From the NCBI GenBank assembly GCA_019633425.1, contig WSUB01000085.1, forward strand, positions 1 through 64,000: 64,000 nucleotides of DNA. Direction: 5' to 3'. Each line of letters begins with the position of its first letter. Position 1 is the first letter of the stretch. A model generated the notes under the pieces. It had not been told where the DNA came from. It saw only the letters and a program-made list of their open reading frames with translations, and did no database searches. The DNA comes from Tulasnella sp. 424. Lineage: Eukaryota > Basidiomycota > Agaricomycetes > Cantharellales > Tulasnellaceae. Both the position numbers and the translations under genes were made by a program. Below are positions 44,650 to 57,396 of the stretch, in pieces.

Positions 44650-45167
44650 TCTGGGCTCTCCTTCAGGTTGCACCGTGAGAGGAGCAAAACCGAACAAAGC
44701 AGAGCGCGCACAGCCACACGCAGAATGTTCGTTTTCCGTCACCACTCGCACAAGTCGTCACCCCGCTTCAAATAAACCCTCAACAGGCTCTCCATGAACA
44801 CGACCCTTCGGTTTGCTGCGGACCGCCCTCGTCTACCGATACGGGAAAGTGGATGCAGTGCGGGGCCTGGAGGGCCCAAAGCCTCAAGTGCAACATCTCT
44901 GCTCGAATTATGAGTCGAAAACACATGGTAGAAGTGCGAGGAGGGCGAGCGGTATTGGCGAAAAGTACTCGTAATCGATTGTAGATATGAGGGGCTTAGG
45001 TATGATGTGTTCTTGAGTTTAAAACGGTGAAAGAAACCGCTGACTTCGGTCTAATCCCCTCTGAACTCCTCCCCTCTCGTTTCTGTTCATTACAAAGTCT
45101 TGGCCCCATAACCATCGATACTCCTTTCTTCCTGACCATATTTAGACCATATACGACTTAGCTCGAA
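44650..45167 (+). repeat. Conserved 5' flank of kinase-TPR gene C (family copy 3)
   Basis: Third copy of the family promoter region; more diverged than those of A and B, but sharing GAATGTTCGTTTTC, CACAAGTCGTCACC and AAACGGTGAAAGAAACCGCTGAC (in A: AAACGGTGGAAGAAACCGC). Confidence 0.6.
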
Positions 45168-48100
45168 ATGGCAGACAGCCTACCACGTCAACCCACGGGG
45201 CTTCGAAGCCAAAGCAAGGCTGTAAGTCCTCCCCGCACGCAAAAGCGGAAGTACGCACTGACCTAGAATTTTTAAGCGGGAGATTCTTGACGGGATGTTT
45301 TGGCGCCGAATTGACCCCAGTACAATCAAAATGACAGACTCCAAACCATGTGCAAGAGGCGGGCAAGGGACCATCGTCATTGGAACTATGATTTCTCCTG
45401 AAGAAGTACCCACATGGATCCCTGAACGGTTCCTGAAAACGTTCCTTGAAAGGAAATTGGCGATAAAGAAGTTCGAATGGAATCGTAAGGATGCCGAAGC
45501 ATCGGCCAAATTTTTTAACGTATGGTTGTCTTCATCCATTCCTTTGCTGTTCTAATTATCCCGGTACCAGTCTTTCGTCAACGAGCTCAGTATAATGGCT
45601 AGCCTGTCTCACCCTAGCATTATCAAATTCGTCGGTTTTGTTGAGGACATAGAGAATGGCGACGCTTGGATCGTTTTACCTTGGGAACCGAACGGAAACG
45701 TTCGAGAGTTTCTGGCGTCAGGCGAGTTGGACATTCCCGAACGTATATCCTTGGTAAGCGTGTCTCGTGCGTGCAACTGTTTAGTGAGCTGAAGAAATCA
45801 ACGACTTAGATTCAAGATGTAGCCAATGGCGTGGAGTACTTACACACGAGACAACCTCCGATCTGTCACGGCGACCTCAAGTCGGTGAGTCCGTCAAGCA
45901 GTCGTTGGAGATGCTCTGCACTCATCGACCCGTGTTTCAGTTGAACATCCTAGTCAATTCCTCGTACCACGCAGTGATCACGGATTTCGGATCGGCCCGG
46001 ACGAAAGGGAGCGTTGACGCAGCGACAGAGGACGGTGGCCTTCAGCCACCAAGCCAAATGAACATCGACGACCTGGTCCGAGAATTGATATCCCCAAAAA
46101 TCAAATTCGACCAATCCACCTTGGAGCTTACTTTAACGGATGCTGGGTATTCCTTGCGGTGGACAGCCCCTGAGGTGCTGCGCGATGGGCCCGGGGCGCA
46201 AGATTTACCCAGCGATATGTGGGCACTCGGCTGGATCTGCTGGGAGGTAAGTATGCTATGAACCAGAGGATGTCCGGCGCCTTTTACTCACATATACGAC
46301 GACACTTTAGATCTTCACCCGTAAAATACCATTCGAAGAACTCAGTGCCACCGGACCAATTATATCGACCGTTATAAAGGGAAATTTGCCAGCAATCCAG
46401 GAGGACGCCGACCTGTCCCATGTTCTCAGGCTGTGTAGTCTAATGATGGACTGTTGGATTTCGAATCCAGTGAAGAGGATAGACGCATCCACGTTTCAGC
46501 GAAAGGTTCGCTTCATGGTGAGTATCTTGTTGGAAGACGACATCACCGATTGCTAAGCGGGCCGCGTCTCAGCCATCCTCGACTCCTTCGACCGATAGGT
46601 CTGGAGGTGCGAAGGTACGATCCGCAGCGCTGTTACATGAACTCGGAACAATGTATCGGCTTCAGGATAATGCCGCAATCGCCGAGTCGCACTATCAGTC
46701 GGCCATCGAGGTTGCCATTCAAACGAAGGACGATAGGGCGAAAGCGAACGCGCTGGACGGTCTTGGAGAGATCTACCGTGCTCAATCGAGGAATCAAGAG
46801 GCGGTGGAGGCGTTGAGGGAAGCGCATGAGATCCACTCTCGCATCGAGGAGGACCAGGGTGCGGCGAACGCACTGCTGGGCCTGGGGAGTATCTATCGCG
46901 CTCAGTGGAGGTATCAAGAAGCGGAGCAGGCTTTTGTGGAGGCGCACGAGATACACTGTCGCACGGGGAACGACCTGGGTGCGGCAAACGCGTTGCTCGG
47001 CTTGGGGGATACCTATCGCGCTCAATCGAGGAATCAAGAGGCGGAGAAGACTTTGGTGGAGGCGCATCAGTTCCACTCTCGCATCGGGAGCGACCTGGGA
47101 GCGGCGAACGCGCTGGGTGTCCTGGGGAATATCTATCGCGCTCAGTCGAGGAATCGAGAAGCGGAGAAGGCTTTCATGGAGGCGCGTGAGATCCACTCTC
47201 GCGTCGGGGACGACGTGGGTGCGGCGAACGCGTTGGACGGTCTGGGAGAGATCTACCATACACAGTCGAGAAGCCGAGAGGCGGAGAAGGCTTTCACGGA
47301 GGCGCATGAGATCCACTCTCGCATCGGGAACCACCTGGGTGCGGCGAACGCGTTGAACGGCCTCGGGAACATCTATCGCGCTCAGTGGAGGCATAGAGAG
47401 GCGGAGGAGGCTTTCATGGAGGCTCACGAGATCAACTCTCGCATCGAGAACGACCTGGGTGCGGCGAACGCGTTGGACGGTCTGGGAGAGATCTACCGTG
47501 CACAGTCGAGACATCGAGAGGCAGAGAAAGCTTTCATGGAGGCGCATGAGATCCATTCTCGCATCGGGAACGACGTGGGTGCGGCGAACGCGTTGGACGG
47601 TCTGGGAGAGATCTACCGTTCACAATCAAGACATCGAGAGGCGGAGAAGGCTTTCACGGACGCTCACGAGATCCACTCTCGCATCGGGAACGACCTAGGT
47701 GTCGCGAAAGCATTGCTCGGCCTGGGGAACACCTATCGCGCTCAGTCCAGGAATCGAGAGGCGGAGAAGGCTTTCATGGATGCTCACAGGGTCCATTGTC
47801 GCATCGAGAACAACNGACCACCGATCGCGCTCAGTCCAGGAATCGAGAGGCGGAGAAGGCTTTCATGGATGCTCACAGGGTCCATTGTCGCATCGAGAAC
47901 AACATGGGTGCGGCAAACGCGTTGAACGGTTTGGGCGAGATCTACCGTGCACAGTCGAGAAATCAAGAAGCGGAGAAGGCTTTCACGGATGCTCACGAGA
48001 TCCACTCTCGCATCGGGAACGACCTAGGTGTCGCGAATGCATTGCTCGGCCTGGGGAACACCTATCGCGCTCAGTTGAGGAATCGAGAGGCGGAGAAGGC

Positions 48101-49787
48101 TTTCATGGAGGCACGTGAGATCCACATTCGCATCGGAAACGACGGGGGTGCGGCGAACGCGTTGGACGGTCTGGGAGAGATCTACCGTTCACAATCAAGA
48201 CATCGAGAGGCGGAGAAGGCTTTCACGGATGCTCACGAGATCCACTCTCGCATCGGGAACTACGTGGGTGTCGCGAATGCATTGCTCGGCCTGGGGAACA
48301 CCTATCGCGCTCAGTTCAGGAATCGAGAGGCGGAGAAGGCTTTCATGGATGCTCACAGGGTCCATTGTCGCATCGAGAACCACATGGGTGTGGCAAACGC
48401 GTTGGACGGTTTGGGACAGATCTACCGTGCACAGTCGAGGCATCGAGAGGCGGAGAAGGCTTTCATGGACGCTCACAAGATCCAATCCCGCATCGGGAAC
48501 GACCTGGGTGTCGCGAATGCATTGCTCGGCCTGGGGAACACCTATCGCGCTCAGTCGAGAAATCCAGAGGCGGAGAAGGCTTTCACGGATGCTCACGAGA
48601 TCCACTCTCGCGTCGGGAACGATCTGGGTGCGGCGAATGCGCTGAACGGCTTGGGGCATACCTATCGCGCTCAGTCGAGGCATCGAGAGGCGGAGAAGAC
48701 TTTCACGGAGGCGCATGAGATTCACTCTCGCATCGCGGACGACCTGGGTGCGGCGAACGCGTTGAACGGCCTGGGAGAGATCTACCGTGCACAGTCGAGG
48801 TACCGAGATGCGGAGAAGGCTGTCACGGAGGCTCACGAAATCCACTCTCGCATCGGAAACGATCTGGGTGTGGCGAACTCTTTGCTCGGCTTGGGGAATA
48901 TCTTTCACGCTCAGTCTAGGAACCACGAGGCTGAGAAGACTCTCAGCGACGCTCACAAGATCTACTCTCGCATCGGAGACAGTCTCGGTACTGGGAACAC
49001 ATTACGCAGCCTCGCAATTCTCTATAGCAACCAGAACAGATACGACGCTGCCGAGGCGTCCTACCGCCAAGCAGCCGCTTCTTATCAGCTGGTTGATACG
49101 GGTGACAGCAGAGCCAGAACGCTACTAGCCCTTGGGAAAGACTATCACGCTCAGGGCCGATACTTCGATGCAGAGGAGGCTGTCACCGAAGCCCTTGCCA
49201 TATGGATCAGCACCGCTGACGAAGAAGGTCAAGCGGGTGCTTCGCTACTGTTGGCGCAAATCTTCAAGTCTCAATCCCGGCACAGCGAAGAAAAAGAGGC
49301 CCTCATCCAAGCCGAAGCTGCACTTGCTCACATCAGCCGTGACGGAGCTCGCGCAACGACCTTGGATCGGATCGGCGACATCCACCTCGCGCAGAGCATG
49401 TACGACGAAGCAGAGGAGTGTTACCGTCTCGCTCAAGCAATATTCTCGAGCCTAGACGATGTTCGCGGTGAAGCTACTGAGCTACTCAGTCTTGGGGTGT
49501 TGTGTAGTCGCCAAGGTCGACATTACGAGGCCGAGGAGTGCTTCGTTGAAGCGCGCATCGGATATGCCAGGGTTGTCGACCAGGAGGGTGAAGCAAAGGC
49601 CTTGGACAAACTGGCGATATCATACGGTCTGCAAGGTCAATTCGCTGATGCGCGGGTGGCTTGTATGGAAGCTCGGGAAATCTACACGCAAATGGGCCAA
49701 CCGATGAGCGAGGCGTGTGCAAGGCATTGGAACCTTCTCCAGGGCTTGAAGCAACCTATGGAATCGCTTTCAACAGGTCTATTCTAG
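45168..49787 (+). CDS. Kinase-TPR protein C, with expanded TPR array and assembly fault
   Basis: Exons 45168-45221, 45277-45519, 45571-45753, 45810-45884, 45941-46246, 46311-46517 and 46573-49787; intron positions match A and B. Kinase motifs are intact (RGGQGTIVIGT, LAIKKFEW, CHGDLKS, ITDFGSAR, WTAPE); two extra residues follow EVLRDG. The TPR exon carries about 18 units of 40 residues with the pattern ANAL(D/L)GLG(E/N)xYRAQSR, against about six of this type in A and B, then the same C-terminal TPRs. The frame breaks at an N (47815). There an 80 nt sequence occurs twice, 89 nt apart; without the 89 nt surplus the 120 bp period and the frame are restored, so the break is very likely an assembly artefact and not a mutation. 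True unit number may differ. Confidence 0.85.
46744..48983 (+). repeat. 120 bp tandem repeat array encoding TPRs
   Basis: About 18 units of 120 bp with high similarity to each other. From about 47464 on, two unit types alternate (ANALDGLGEIYR(S/A)QSRH and ANALLGLGNTYRAQ(S/L/F)RN), giving a 240 bp higher-order repeat. Neighbouring dimers are more alike than distant ones, a sign of unequal exchange or gene conversion. Confidence 0.85.
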
Positions 49788-50075
49788 TCGTAACTGCCGG
49801 TTGCTTGGTGGGTATTCGTGGTACAATACACTCATCCCAGTCTGCTTCTGGGACTAACGGCCGTCGTTTATTATAGGCGATTTCTCCCAGTGTTCATGCT
49901 ATTTCTCTGACAATATCATTCTTTTACGTCTTGTACACGCTATTGTGAATATTTCCCCCGTTGGCATGTTGCTATTTCCCCGCTGTTCCTGTTAACGTCG
50001 TCACGTGGGCTCGTTGTCTAATACCATCTCTTGGACTAAACAATGTTTCTTACTCTCCATTATTGCGGTAGGGTC
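49788..50075 (+). repeat. 3' flank of gene C, shared with gene A
   Basis: Partner of 30487-30800. Contains the same ordered blocks after the stop codon; similarity ends near 50075. Confidence 0.55.
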
Positions 50076-53000
50076 ATGCTTCGCACGCCGGGCCCGATAC
50101 GTTGGAAGCTAATTCAAAGGTGATAACTAAGCAAGGGGGTCAAGATGGGAGAGTGAGTGAGGTGGTGGTGGATGGAAATGAGTATGGTCTTGTCAGGGCT
50201 TGTCAGTGTCAGGGTGGGGTGGGGCGCATCGCTCGACCCTCGTGGCGCGGCCTTCTCATGTACTGTGTCGCTGCCGCTTGCGCGATCGGCGGCACAGTTT
50301 AGTGTGTTGAGGGAGGCACATTGTGTCTCATGTAGTATGTAGTGTTGCCGTGGAGCGAACGGAGGATATCGAAGTGTCAACTTCGAAGAGTTCAAGTGGA
50401 TCGAAGCGAAGTGACAAAGTCGTCCGCCACCCTTCAACAATGCAGCAAAGGCTCCGAATGTCCCAGAAAAGTATGTAGGGCCACTCCATCCCGTCTCGAT
50501 TCGGCGACGGAAAAGTTGGGGATACCTGCCCCACTCGCGGCGACGACAAGCCGTCCCGGTCACGCCATTTGCACGTGACACTTCCCCAAATTCCACGTGG
50601 CCCCACCACCTAAAAACCCTCTACTAACGTATCGGGAATTATAATAGCGCCATTTTTTCGTGTGATATTCTACCGCGTAATAGGCGTTATGCCACCGCTG
50701 CATCGTTGAAAGTAACTCTCTCGTGGTGACATTTCTCCTCGGATATGTCGACTCTTGCTGCGCTTTGCCCACCTCGAGTTGGTTGCCATTCACTCGACTC
50801 CTGCCGCCGCTTGTCGCCGAGAGTTGAGGTGAGTGCGTGCTAACGTTTGTTCCTTCGTTTCTTTCGGCGAGCCCATTCCAAACGCGGAAGCGATTCTCGA
50901 TCGAGATATAAGCAGCATCGAGTTGTCACCCCGATACATGTACATGTCCCTGGGTTCTACATGGACATCAGGGTGGGCGATGTAGATCTTTCTTCAGTAG
51001 TGTTGGCAAGTACTGGATCGCCACAAGGTGAGATGGTCAGTAGAAAGTTTAAGAGAAGTAGACATCGAGATCTTTGCCTGCAGCCGTAAGAATTCATCCA
51101 GCCTTCTCTTCCTTCCGTTCCACCGTCTTCTACGCGCGTCGTTTCTCCCCCTCCTCCCAACCCCCTCGAGAACATTTTGAACCCAAACCATCCTAGTGTT
51201 ATATGTGGCAACGAACCAAGTCGTGTTGCTTCAGAGCACCAAATTGTGAACCCCGCTGCCCGCCAGAGAGCTCGGGAGACGGCAGTCTACTACGGAACAC
51301 AGGGTCCAGATGAGATTTGCAAATGCCATCCTTGTGCGGCGGTGTACTTCGGCTGCCCGGAATTTTTGCCTCTTCTTCCAGCGGACCCGCTTTGTCCAGA
51401 GCGAGTGTAGCTCTGCAGCCATTCTTTGGCCAACATCGCTTTTACTGTGCCGGTGAGACTGCAGCATAGACTGGCGTAAAGTAGGCAATTCGCGTAACGG
51501 AGCCGCGTGAAGCGGAGAACGGGTTCAGCTGGGGTGAATGTCTGGTTGTCCGCGCGCAGGACCGGGGCTCGAGTAGGGCGTTGGTTCTATCAGAGGGATC
51601 CGGAGCTGACGCCGTCTTAGCTGTAGAAACGAACGCCGTGTTGATGGCCGAGAATAGACGAGCCTGCGGATCGTCAAATAAGCACGTTTATCCATGGACC
51701 GCCACAGGATACGTAGAAAGAAACTCACAGAGATTAGTGACGTTACGTCCAAATTTCCGTTAAGGTTCTCTACCATTTCTCGGTCGCTGAGATCAGCGAG
51801 TTCGTCACACCGGCTTCCAGAAATCACCAATATGCCCAAACGGAGGACGGAGATTGGGCGTATGATTGTCCATGACAGGCGGTGGCCACTTTGGGGTTCG
51901 GATTGTTCCAGCTGTCTTATAAAGTTGCCATTAGGTCTGAGAAATTAAAAGGGGGGAGAGATGGTTTCTGCGACTGTGCTGGTGGTGAGGAAGAGTCGTG
52001 GTTGGCTTGAATTCAAATCTCGGATCGCGGGAAGTTTCGAAAGGCATCTCTCAAGTGCTCTCATGAGATCTCAAGCACAACCGCCTCTGGAGCTGAAGGA
52101 GTAAGCCTTAGCGGAATGGGCTTCCCAGGCGGACGGAAGGTCTCCTAGGCTTGCATGCAGGATTAAGTATTTCAAGTGCACTTCGGCTGAGTGAAGCCTC
52201 ATCATGCATACTGTACACCTGAGTAGTAAAACTCGTTTCCGGAGGCCGGGACTTAATACGGGCCCATGATGACTGGGAAATTTTAATATCTGACTTCCCT
52301 ATTCGCCCTTGGTTCAATCGGCTTTCAGGTTCGTGAAAAGGTAGCTCCTTCGCTGCGATACCGGGGCCCGATCGGAGAGGCAGTTTCCCGCATTGTGTTG
52401 GGAAGGGGCGTATTTTGGTATTCTGGCTAGAAATTGCCTCCATCCTCGAGCAATGCCTTTGACGAGCAAAGGGGAGGATGGGTTCCTGGTTCAGTACACC
52501 CCTGCTCGAATATTTGAAGCCAAAACGAGGCTCAATCCGTGGGCTTTAGTACTCAGATGGGAAGAAATCGATAAGATGGAATTCAAACGGAGTGGCGATC
52601 ACTCGGTGCTGTGCTAGAGCGTCGACGAACGATGAGACGCCGCGGTCGAGAACACCGGCTGCCTTCGACGAATATTCATGGCATCCGCTCTGAGATATCG
52701 CTCTGGCCCGAAGGGCCTCGCGTTGTACTTCCTCTCAAGGCGGTCTTTAGTCTATGCTGGAACCAATCGAATTCCCGCGCACAGATACACACTTTGGTGC
52801 AAGGACGAGCTCTCCGATACCGTCGTACTCTAACTTATTCTATATAACGATGCGAGCGAGGTTAGGCAGAACGAGGCCCGACGCCTGGACTTGAAGGTCG
52901 ACCGACCCTTGTGACGCCAAGTGTGATAGCAGGACGAGCTGAACGAGATTCGGGAAGCCTTGAGCGTCAAGCGAGTCGACGGGACTCCCAGCTCTCTTCA

Positions 53001-54481
53001 CTCCGACGGGCCCGAGACGAAGACGCCCGATCTTGAAGAACTATGTACCCATGGGGCTATGGGCCAGTTAGCCGAGATATCGACGTCGACTGGTCACGCT
53101 TGTCTACGAGCTTGTGAACCAGGTGCATCGATACCTTAACCTTGGCGCGGCGGCGCCGGTTAAATCATCAATTACATCACCCAAGCGCTAATCTTAGTAC
53201 CGATTTTATCCGCTTGGCTTTTTGTCCTCCATCCGTTTGAGACTACCGGGTGTCGACGGTGCCGGTTGAGTACTTGGGACGCTGTAGACTCTAAGCGCTC
53301 GTTAGGGGGTCTCGGGTGTGGGAGAGTTTCGGCGCGTTGGACGCCAGGGCCCACCAGAAGTTCGTGCGTGTTCCCCGGGCGATCACCGAGCGTTGGCTAA
53401 ATTCTCTGACTAATAAAAAGCTTTACATTACATCTTGGCCGATACAAAAATAAAAGATTGCAGTGTTTTGTGATGTGTGTGTTTTTCCTACGCCATATAG
53501 AATGTCTTCCGCGCAGCAGGTAGAACGCACGGAACGTTAAGTGGGACGCGTTGCTTAATTTCTCCGATGCCGATTTCGGAGGCCGTCCCCTCAGAGGATA
53601 GAGTTGTGCTGGTTCAGCGAACGCCCCCATCAATATTGGAATTTGAGGAAGCGAATCATGGAATCACCATGATCTTTGTAGAACCTTCGGTTGCGAGTCC
53701 GTTCACGTCCGTGGTTGTTTTGTGAGTCAAGGGGGTGAAGGAGTGCTGCGCTTCCGTAGAGGGGCTTTCCTGGGTAAATTAACTTACGGCTTGTGTAAGC
53801 CGCCGACTCCGATGCTCGCTTTCCTCCTCTACGCCGCTAAGGAGTGGACTGTGCATCACTGCGCTCGCCTGCAAATACTGGCACTTGATATACATCTTTC
53901 GGGTCATAAGCTACGTCGGAGGGGGAGCACAGCACGATTGAAGGAGGGAGGGATCGTTGGAGTGGTGGCTTACGTGAGGGTGCTTATGCAATGACATCAC
54001 GTAGGTGCCTTACAAATCGACCTTGGCACGACGAGAGATCGTCCTATGGTACCCCGGCGGCCGGATGGCTTGCGTACCCACACAGAGACGCGGCAAGGGC
54101 AACCTATCAAGACCCTTCATCTGTGGGGAAGTTTGGAAACAAGTCGGGGCCTACAAATAGATAGAACTCTCCATCCCGTCAGCTTGTCTTACACCAGGTC
54201 AACTCCCCTCTTTCCAGCACCCACTCGACCTTGCGCCCGGACACCACTCAAAAGCAGCTGTTCTATCCCCAAGGTTAGCTCGGCGTGAGACGGAAATAGA
54301 GACGCTAGTGCTGACGTGAACATTCGGCTTGGCGTATTTTTCTCGGCCCGTTGTTTTTTTCGTGCCGCAGACAGCAGCAAAGGAGCAAATCCCCCCTCAG
54401 TCCGATAAAACCCGCCTCCTCTTTTTCCGACCTCTCTTCACCCCACCACTTCGCCCCCCTTCACTCTACTCACACTTGAGC
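50076..54481. other. 4.4 kb without recognisable genes
   Basis: Open frames on both strands are short or lack motifs (50114-50596 minus, 52393-52617 plus). One coding-like stretch at 52930-53139 (QDELNEIREALSVKRVDG, ETKTPDLEELCTHGA) is open for about 70 codons and may be a gene relic. Everything else looks non-coding. The last part is the upstream region of the MFS gene, with a CT-rich stretch at 54400-54475. Confidence 0.4.
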
Positions 54482-56846
54482 ATGTCTGCTCAACCTAATC
54501 TCGTGAGTGTACTTTCCTTAGAAGGCCATGGCCATGTGGCGGAAGGGTGCAGCAGTTTTCGGTCCCGACGATGAGCCCGGCGGTTCGTCCCCGCCAACCA
54601 ACTTTTTTTTTTTTTTTTGCCTCCTCGTGTTTCGCCTTCCTGCCCCTGGCGGTGTCAGCAGTGCTGACCTCACCACCCCTTCCGTCACTGCATGGGCTTG
54701 GCTTGATCTGTTTATCCTTGTTCGTCGTCACTGACAACCTACCCCCGTGCGTTGCAGGCCATCGAGACCGCCACTCCGAGTGGGACTCGCACCCCAGGCC
54801 AGGACTCTGTGACCCTCCGCTCAGAAGAGGGCGCCGCCGATGAGAAGAAGCAAACGTCTCAGGACAACACTCGGACCCCACATGACGTCGAAAAGGCCGA
54901 GAGCGTCGAAGGCGAAAAGGTCGTCGCTGCCCAAATGGGCCAGGACGAGTCCAAGTTGGTCCATGGATGGAAGCTGATCACCATCTTCATTGGTATGCTG
55001 TTATCGTGAGTCCATTCTTCTGTACAAGGTCGCACAAAGGAGACAAGAGCTGAACATGTCCTCTTATCGCGCAGGATCTTCCTCGTCGCACTCGATCAAA
55101 CCATCGTTGCCACCGCTATCCCCCGAATCGCCTCTGAATTCAACGCTTTGGAACAAGTCACATGGATCGCCTCTGCTTACTTCCTGACGCAAGCCGGTCT
55201 CATGCTTACCTACGGTCAACTTCTTCGAGTGGCGCCAACCAAATACGTCTACCTTACCGCCGTCGGTATCTTCGAAATCGGTAGCGCGATCTGCGGAGCT
55301 GCACCCAACATCAACGTCCTCATCTTCGGTCGCGCCTTTGCCGGCGTCGGCGCAGCGGGCATCTTCGTCTCCTGCTTGTCCATCATCGCCGTCATCACCA
55401 AATTGGAGCAACGTCCCTTGCTCTTCGGTCTGTTCGGTGGTGTCTTCGCCTTGTCGTCCGTCGTCGGTCCTCTCATGGGTGGTGCGTTCACCGACCACGT
55501 CTCCTGGCGCTGGTGCTTCTACATCAACCTGCCCTTCGGTGCCATCACGGTCGCCTCGATCGTCTTCTTCGTCAAGGCCGAGCATTCCATCGCTCCCCGT
55601 ACTAGCGGTACCGGCGCCCCTACGTGGAGGAGATTGATCACCAACATCGATTGGTTCGGTAGCTTCCTTTGCTTGGCTATGGTCACCTCCTTGCTCTTGC
55701 CGCTTCAGTGGGGTGGTGTCACCAAGGCATGGACCGATAAGAGCGTCATTGCTTGCTTCGTCGTGGTAAGTGACTAGCAGCTGTCGTGTTCTGGCTACAG
55801 TAGAAGCTGACTTTACGGTTTTTCTTCACCTTTTTAGTTCGCTGTCCTTCTCTTGGGTTGGATCGGCTGGGAATGGTACATGGGCGACAAGGCCGTCATG
55901 CCCCTCTCGCTCTTCAAGAGGCGCACTCAAGTCGGCGCTTGCCTCGAGGCTGTGAGTAATCTCCTCTTGTCCAAGACGACCGAGTCTAATCAATCGCATT
56001 TTCTAGTTCTTCGTCATGCTTATCCTCCTCTGCTGCGCTTACTACCTGCCCTTGTACTACCAATCCGCTGAGCAACACAGCGCTACCCGCTCTGGTATCG
56101 ACATCCTTATCTACATGGTACGTGTCTGGTTGTCACAAATCATTACCTTGGCATTAAACTAATATGTAATATCCTTTTTACCAGATCATGGTCGTCTTCG
56201 GTGCTGCAGTCGGCGGAGGTATCATCAACTACACCGGTCGCCCACTTCCCTTCCTGATCGGCTCCCCCCTCCTCGCCTCTATTGGCGCCGGCGTGGTCTT
56301 CTGGTGCCTCACCAAGAAACCCTCCCCCTCAATCCTCTACGGCTGCCAGGTCCTCCTCGGCATGGGCGTCGGAGGTGCCATGCAAAACACCATCATCGCC
56401 ATCCAAGCTGAATACGTCAACGAGCCCGAGATGGTGCCCCAATCCACCTCGCTCGTCAACTTCACCCAGCTCGTCGGAGGCATCATCGGTATCGCCATCT
56501 CCGGAACCATCTTTGGCAACCAGTTGAAGAAGAGCTTGTTCCACTACGCTCCCAACCTCGACCCGACTCTGGCTGCGGCTGTGAAGCAGAGCGTGCAGGT
56601 TATCTATAATTTGACTGGAGACGACAAGGCAAATGTTATTAGGGCTTATTCCGAAGCTTTGGGTACGTCCTTTGGTTGAACTCCTGGATCGTCGGGATGA
56701 TTTTGACTAACTTTTGGATGCTCTCTCTAGGCTACGTGTTCATTCTTGCTATTCCTTGCGGCATCCTCGCCTCAGTGTCGGGTGTCCTTATCAAGAACTA
56801 CAACCTTAAGGAACTCAAGCTCCAGCCCGGTATGGCTGCTGCATAA
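54482..56846 (+). CDS. MFS transporter, DHA2 (14-TM drug:H+ antiporter) type
   Basis: Seven exons (54482-54502, 54758-55005, 55075-55765, 55838-55951, 56007-56117, 56185-56662, 56731-56846) give 592 aa. A polar, acidic N-terminal tail of about 85 residues precedes the membrane part. The first membrane span ends in LDQTIVATAIPRI, the DHA2 signature. Then come GRAFAGVGAAGIF, VVGPLMGGAFTDHVSWRW and CFYINLPFGA (motif C region), LLGMGVGGAMQNT, and a last span near the C-terminus (FILAIPCGILASVSGVLI). Close to the fungal toxin or drug efflux group; it probably exports small molecules across the plasma membrane, substrate unknown. No biosynthetic cluster genes are next to it. Intron 1 contains a 16 nt T run. 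Confidence 0.92.
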
Positions 56847-57396
56847 GCAACCTGCCCTCCTGGCTGCGCTTTCTTTCCTTTTCCCATCTTCTCCTTTGCC
56901 CCTTCACCATGTCATCTCACCTCCTGTCACCATCTGTTCCCTGCCAATAGGATCATTTCTCTGCACACATGCAACGTACGCTAGGACGTTCTCCTCTCAG
57001 TCATCTGGTTCCCTTCTTTCTGCTGGTTTTATTTGATGCATTTTTATATTCATTCCTTCACCCCTCCACCCCTCCTGCCCGTTTCCCCTCAAACGAGTTT
57101 GGTAACGCCTCTTTTTTGCCTGCATTAGTTTCTGTTTCTTCCTCTCAGCAACATCTCTCGTCTGCTTCCTTGTTACGATGGTTCGCTTTGCCAATGGAGG
57201 GTAGTAGTAGGTATCAACGCCAAATCTCACTCAACACGTACTTCCCGCAACGTATATAGAAAATACTTTATAGCCGTCCTTTTTGTTCTTCTAGAGGGTT
57301 TAATGTGATATTTATTGTGATGTCCGATCTCGTGTGGTGTGCGTTTACGTTCGTACTTCCAGTTGAATTGTCTGAATAGGCTTTGGGTGTGAGGAG
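56847..57396. other. Intergenic, no gene recognised
   Basis: 3' flank of the transporter gene, pyrimidine-rich, with no recognisable gene. Confidence 0.4.

Noticed and set aside
46633..47556. 307-codon antisense open frame over the TPR array (and another at 48195-48956)
   Set aside because: It exists because the 120 bp unit is a multiple of three, so a frame open in one unit is open in all. It is a shadow of the TPR-coding strand.
47815..47925. Gene C as a frameshifted pseudogene
   Set aside because: The frameshift coincides with an N and an 80 nt exact duplication of the flanking sequence; the repeat period and frame return when the overlap is merged.
46744..48983. Regular repeats resembling a CRISPR array
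   Set aside because: The units are coding, directly adjacent without unique spacers, 120 bp long, and translate to TPRs in a eukaryotic genome.
50114..50596. 160-codon minus-strand open frame
   Set aside because: Low-complexity composition, no splice-linked exons and no motif; it lies in DNA without other coding signals.
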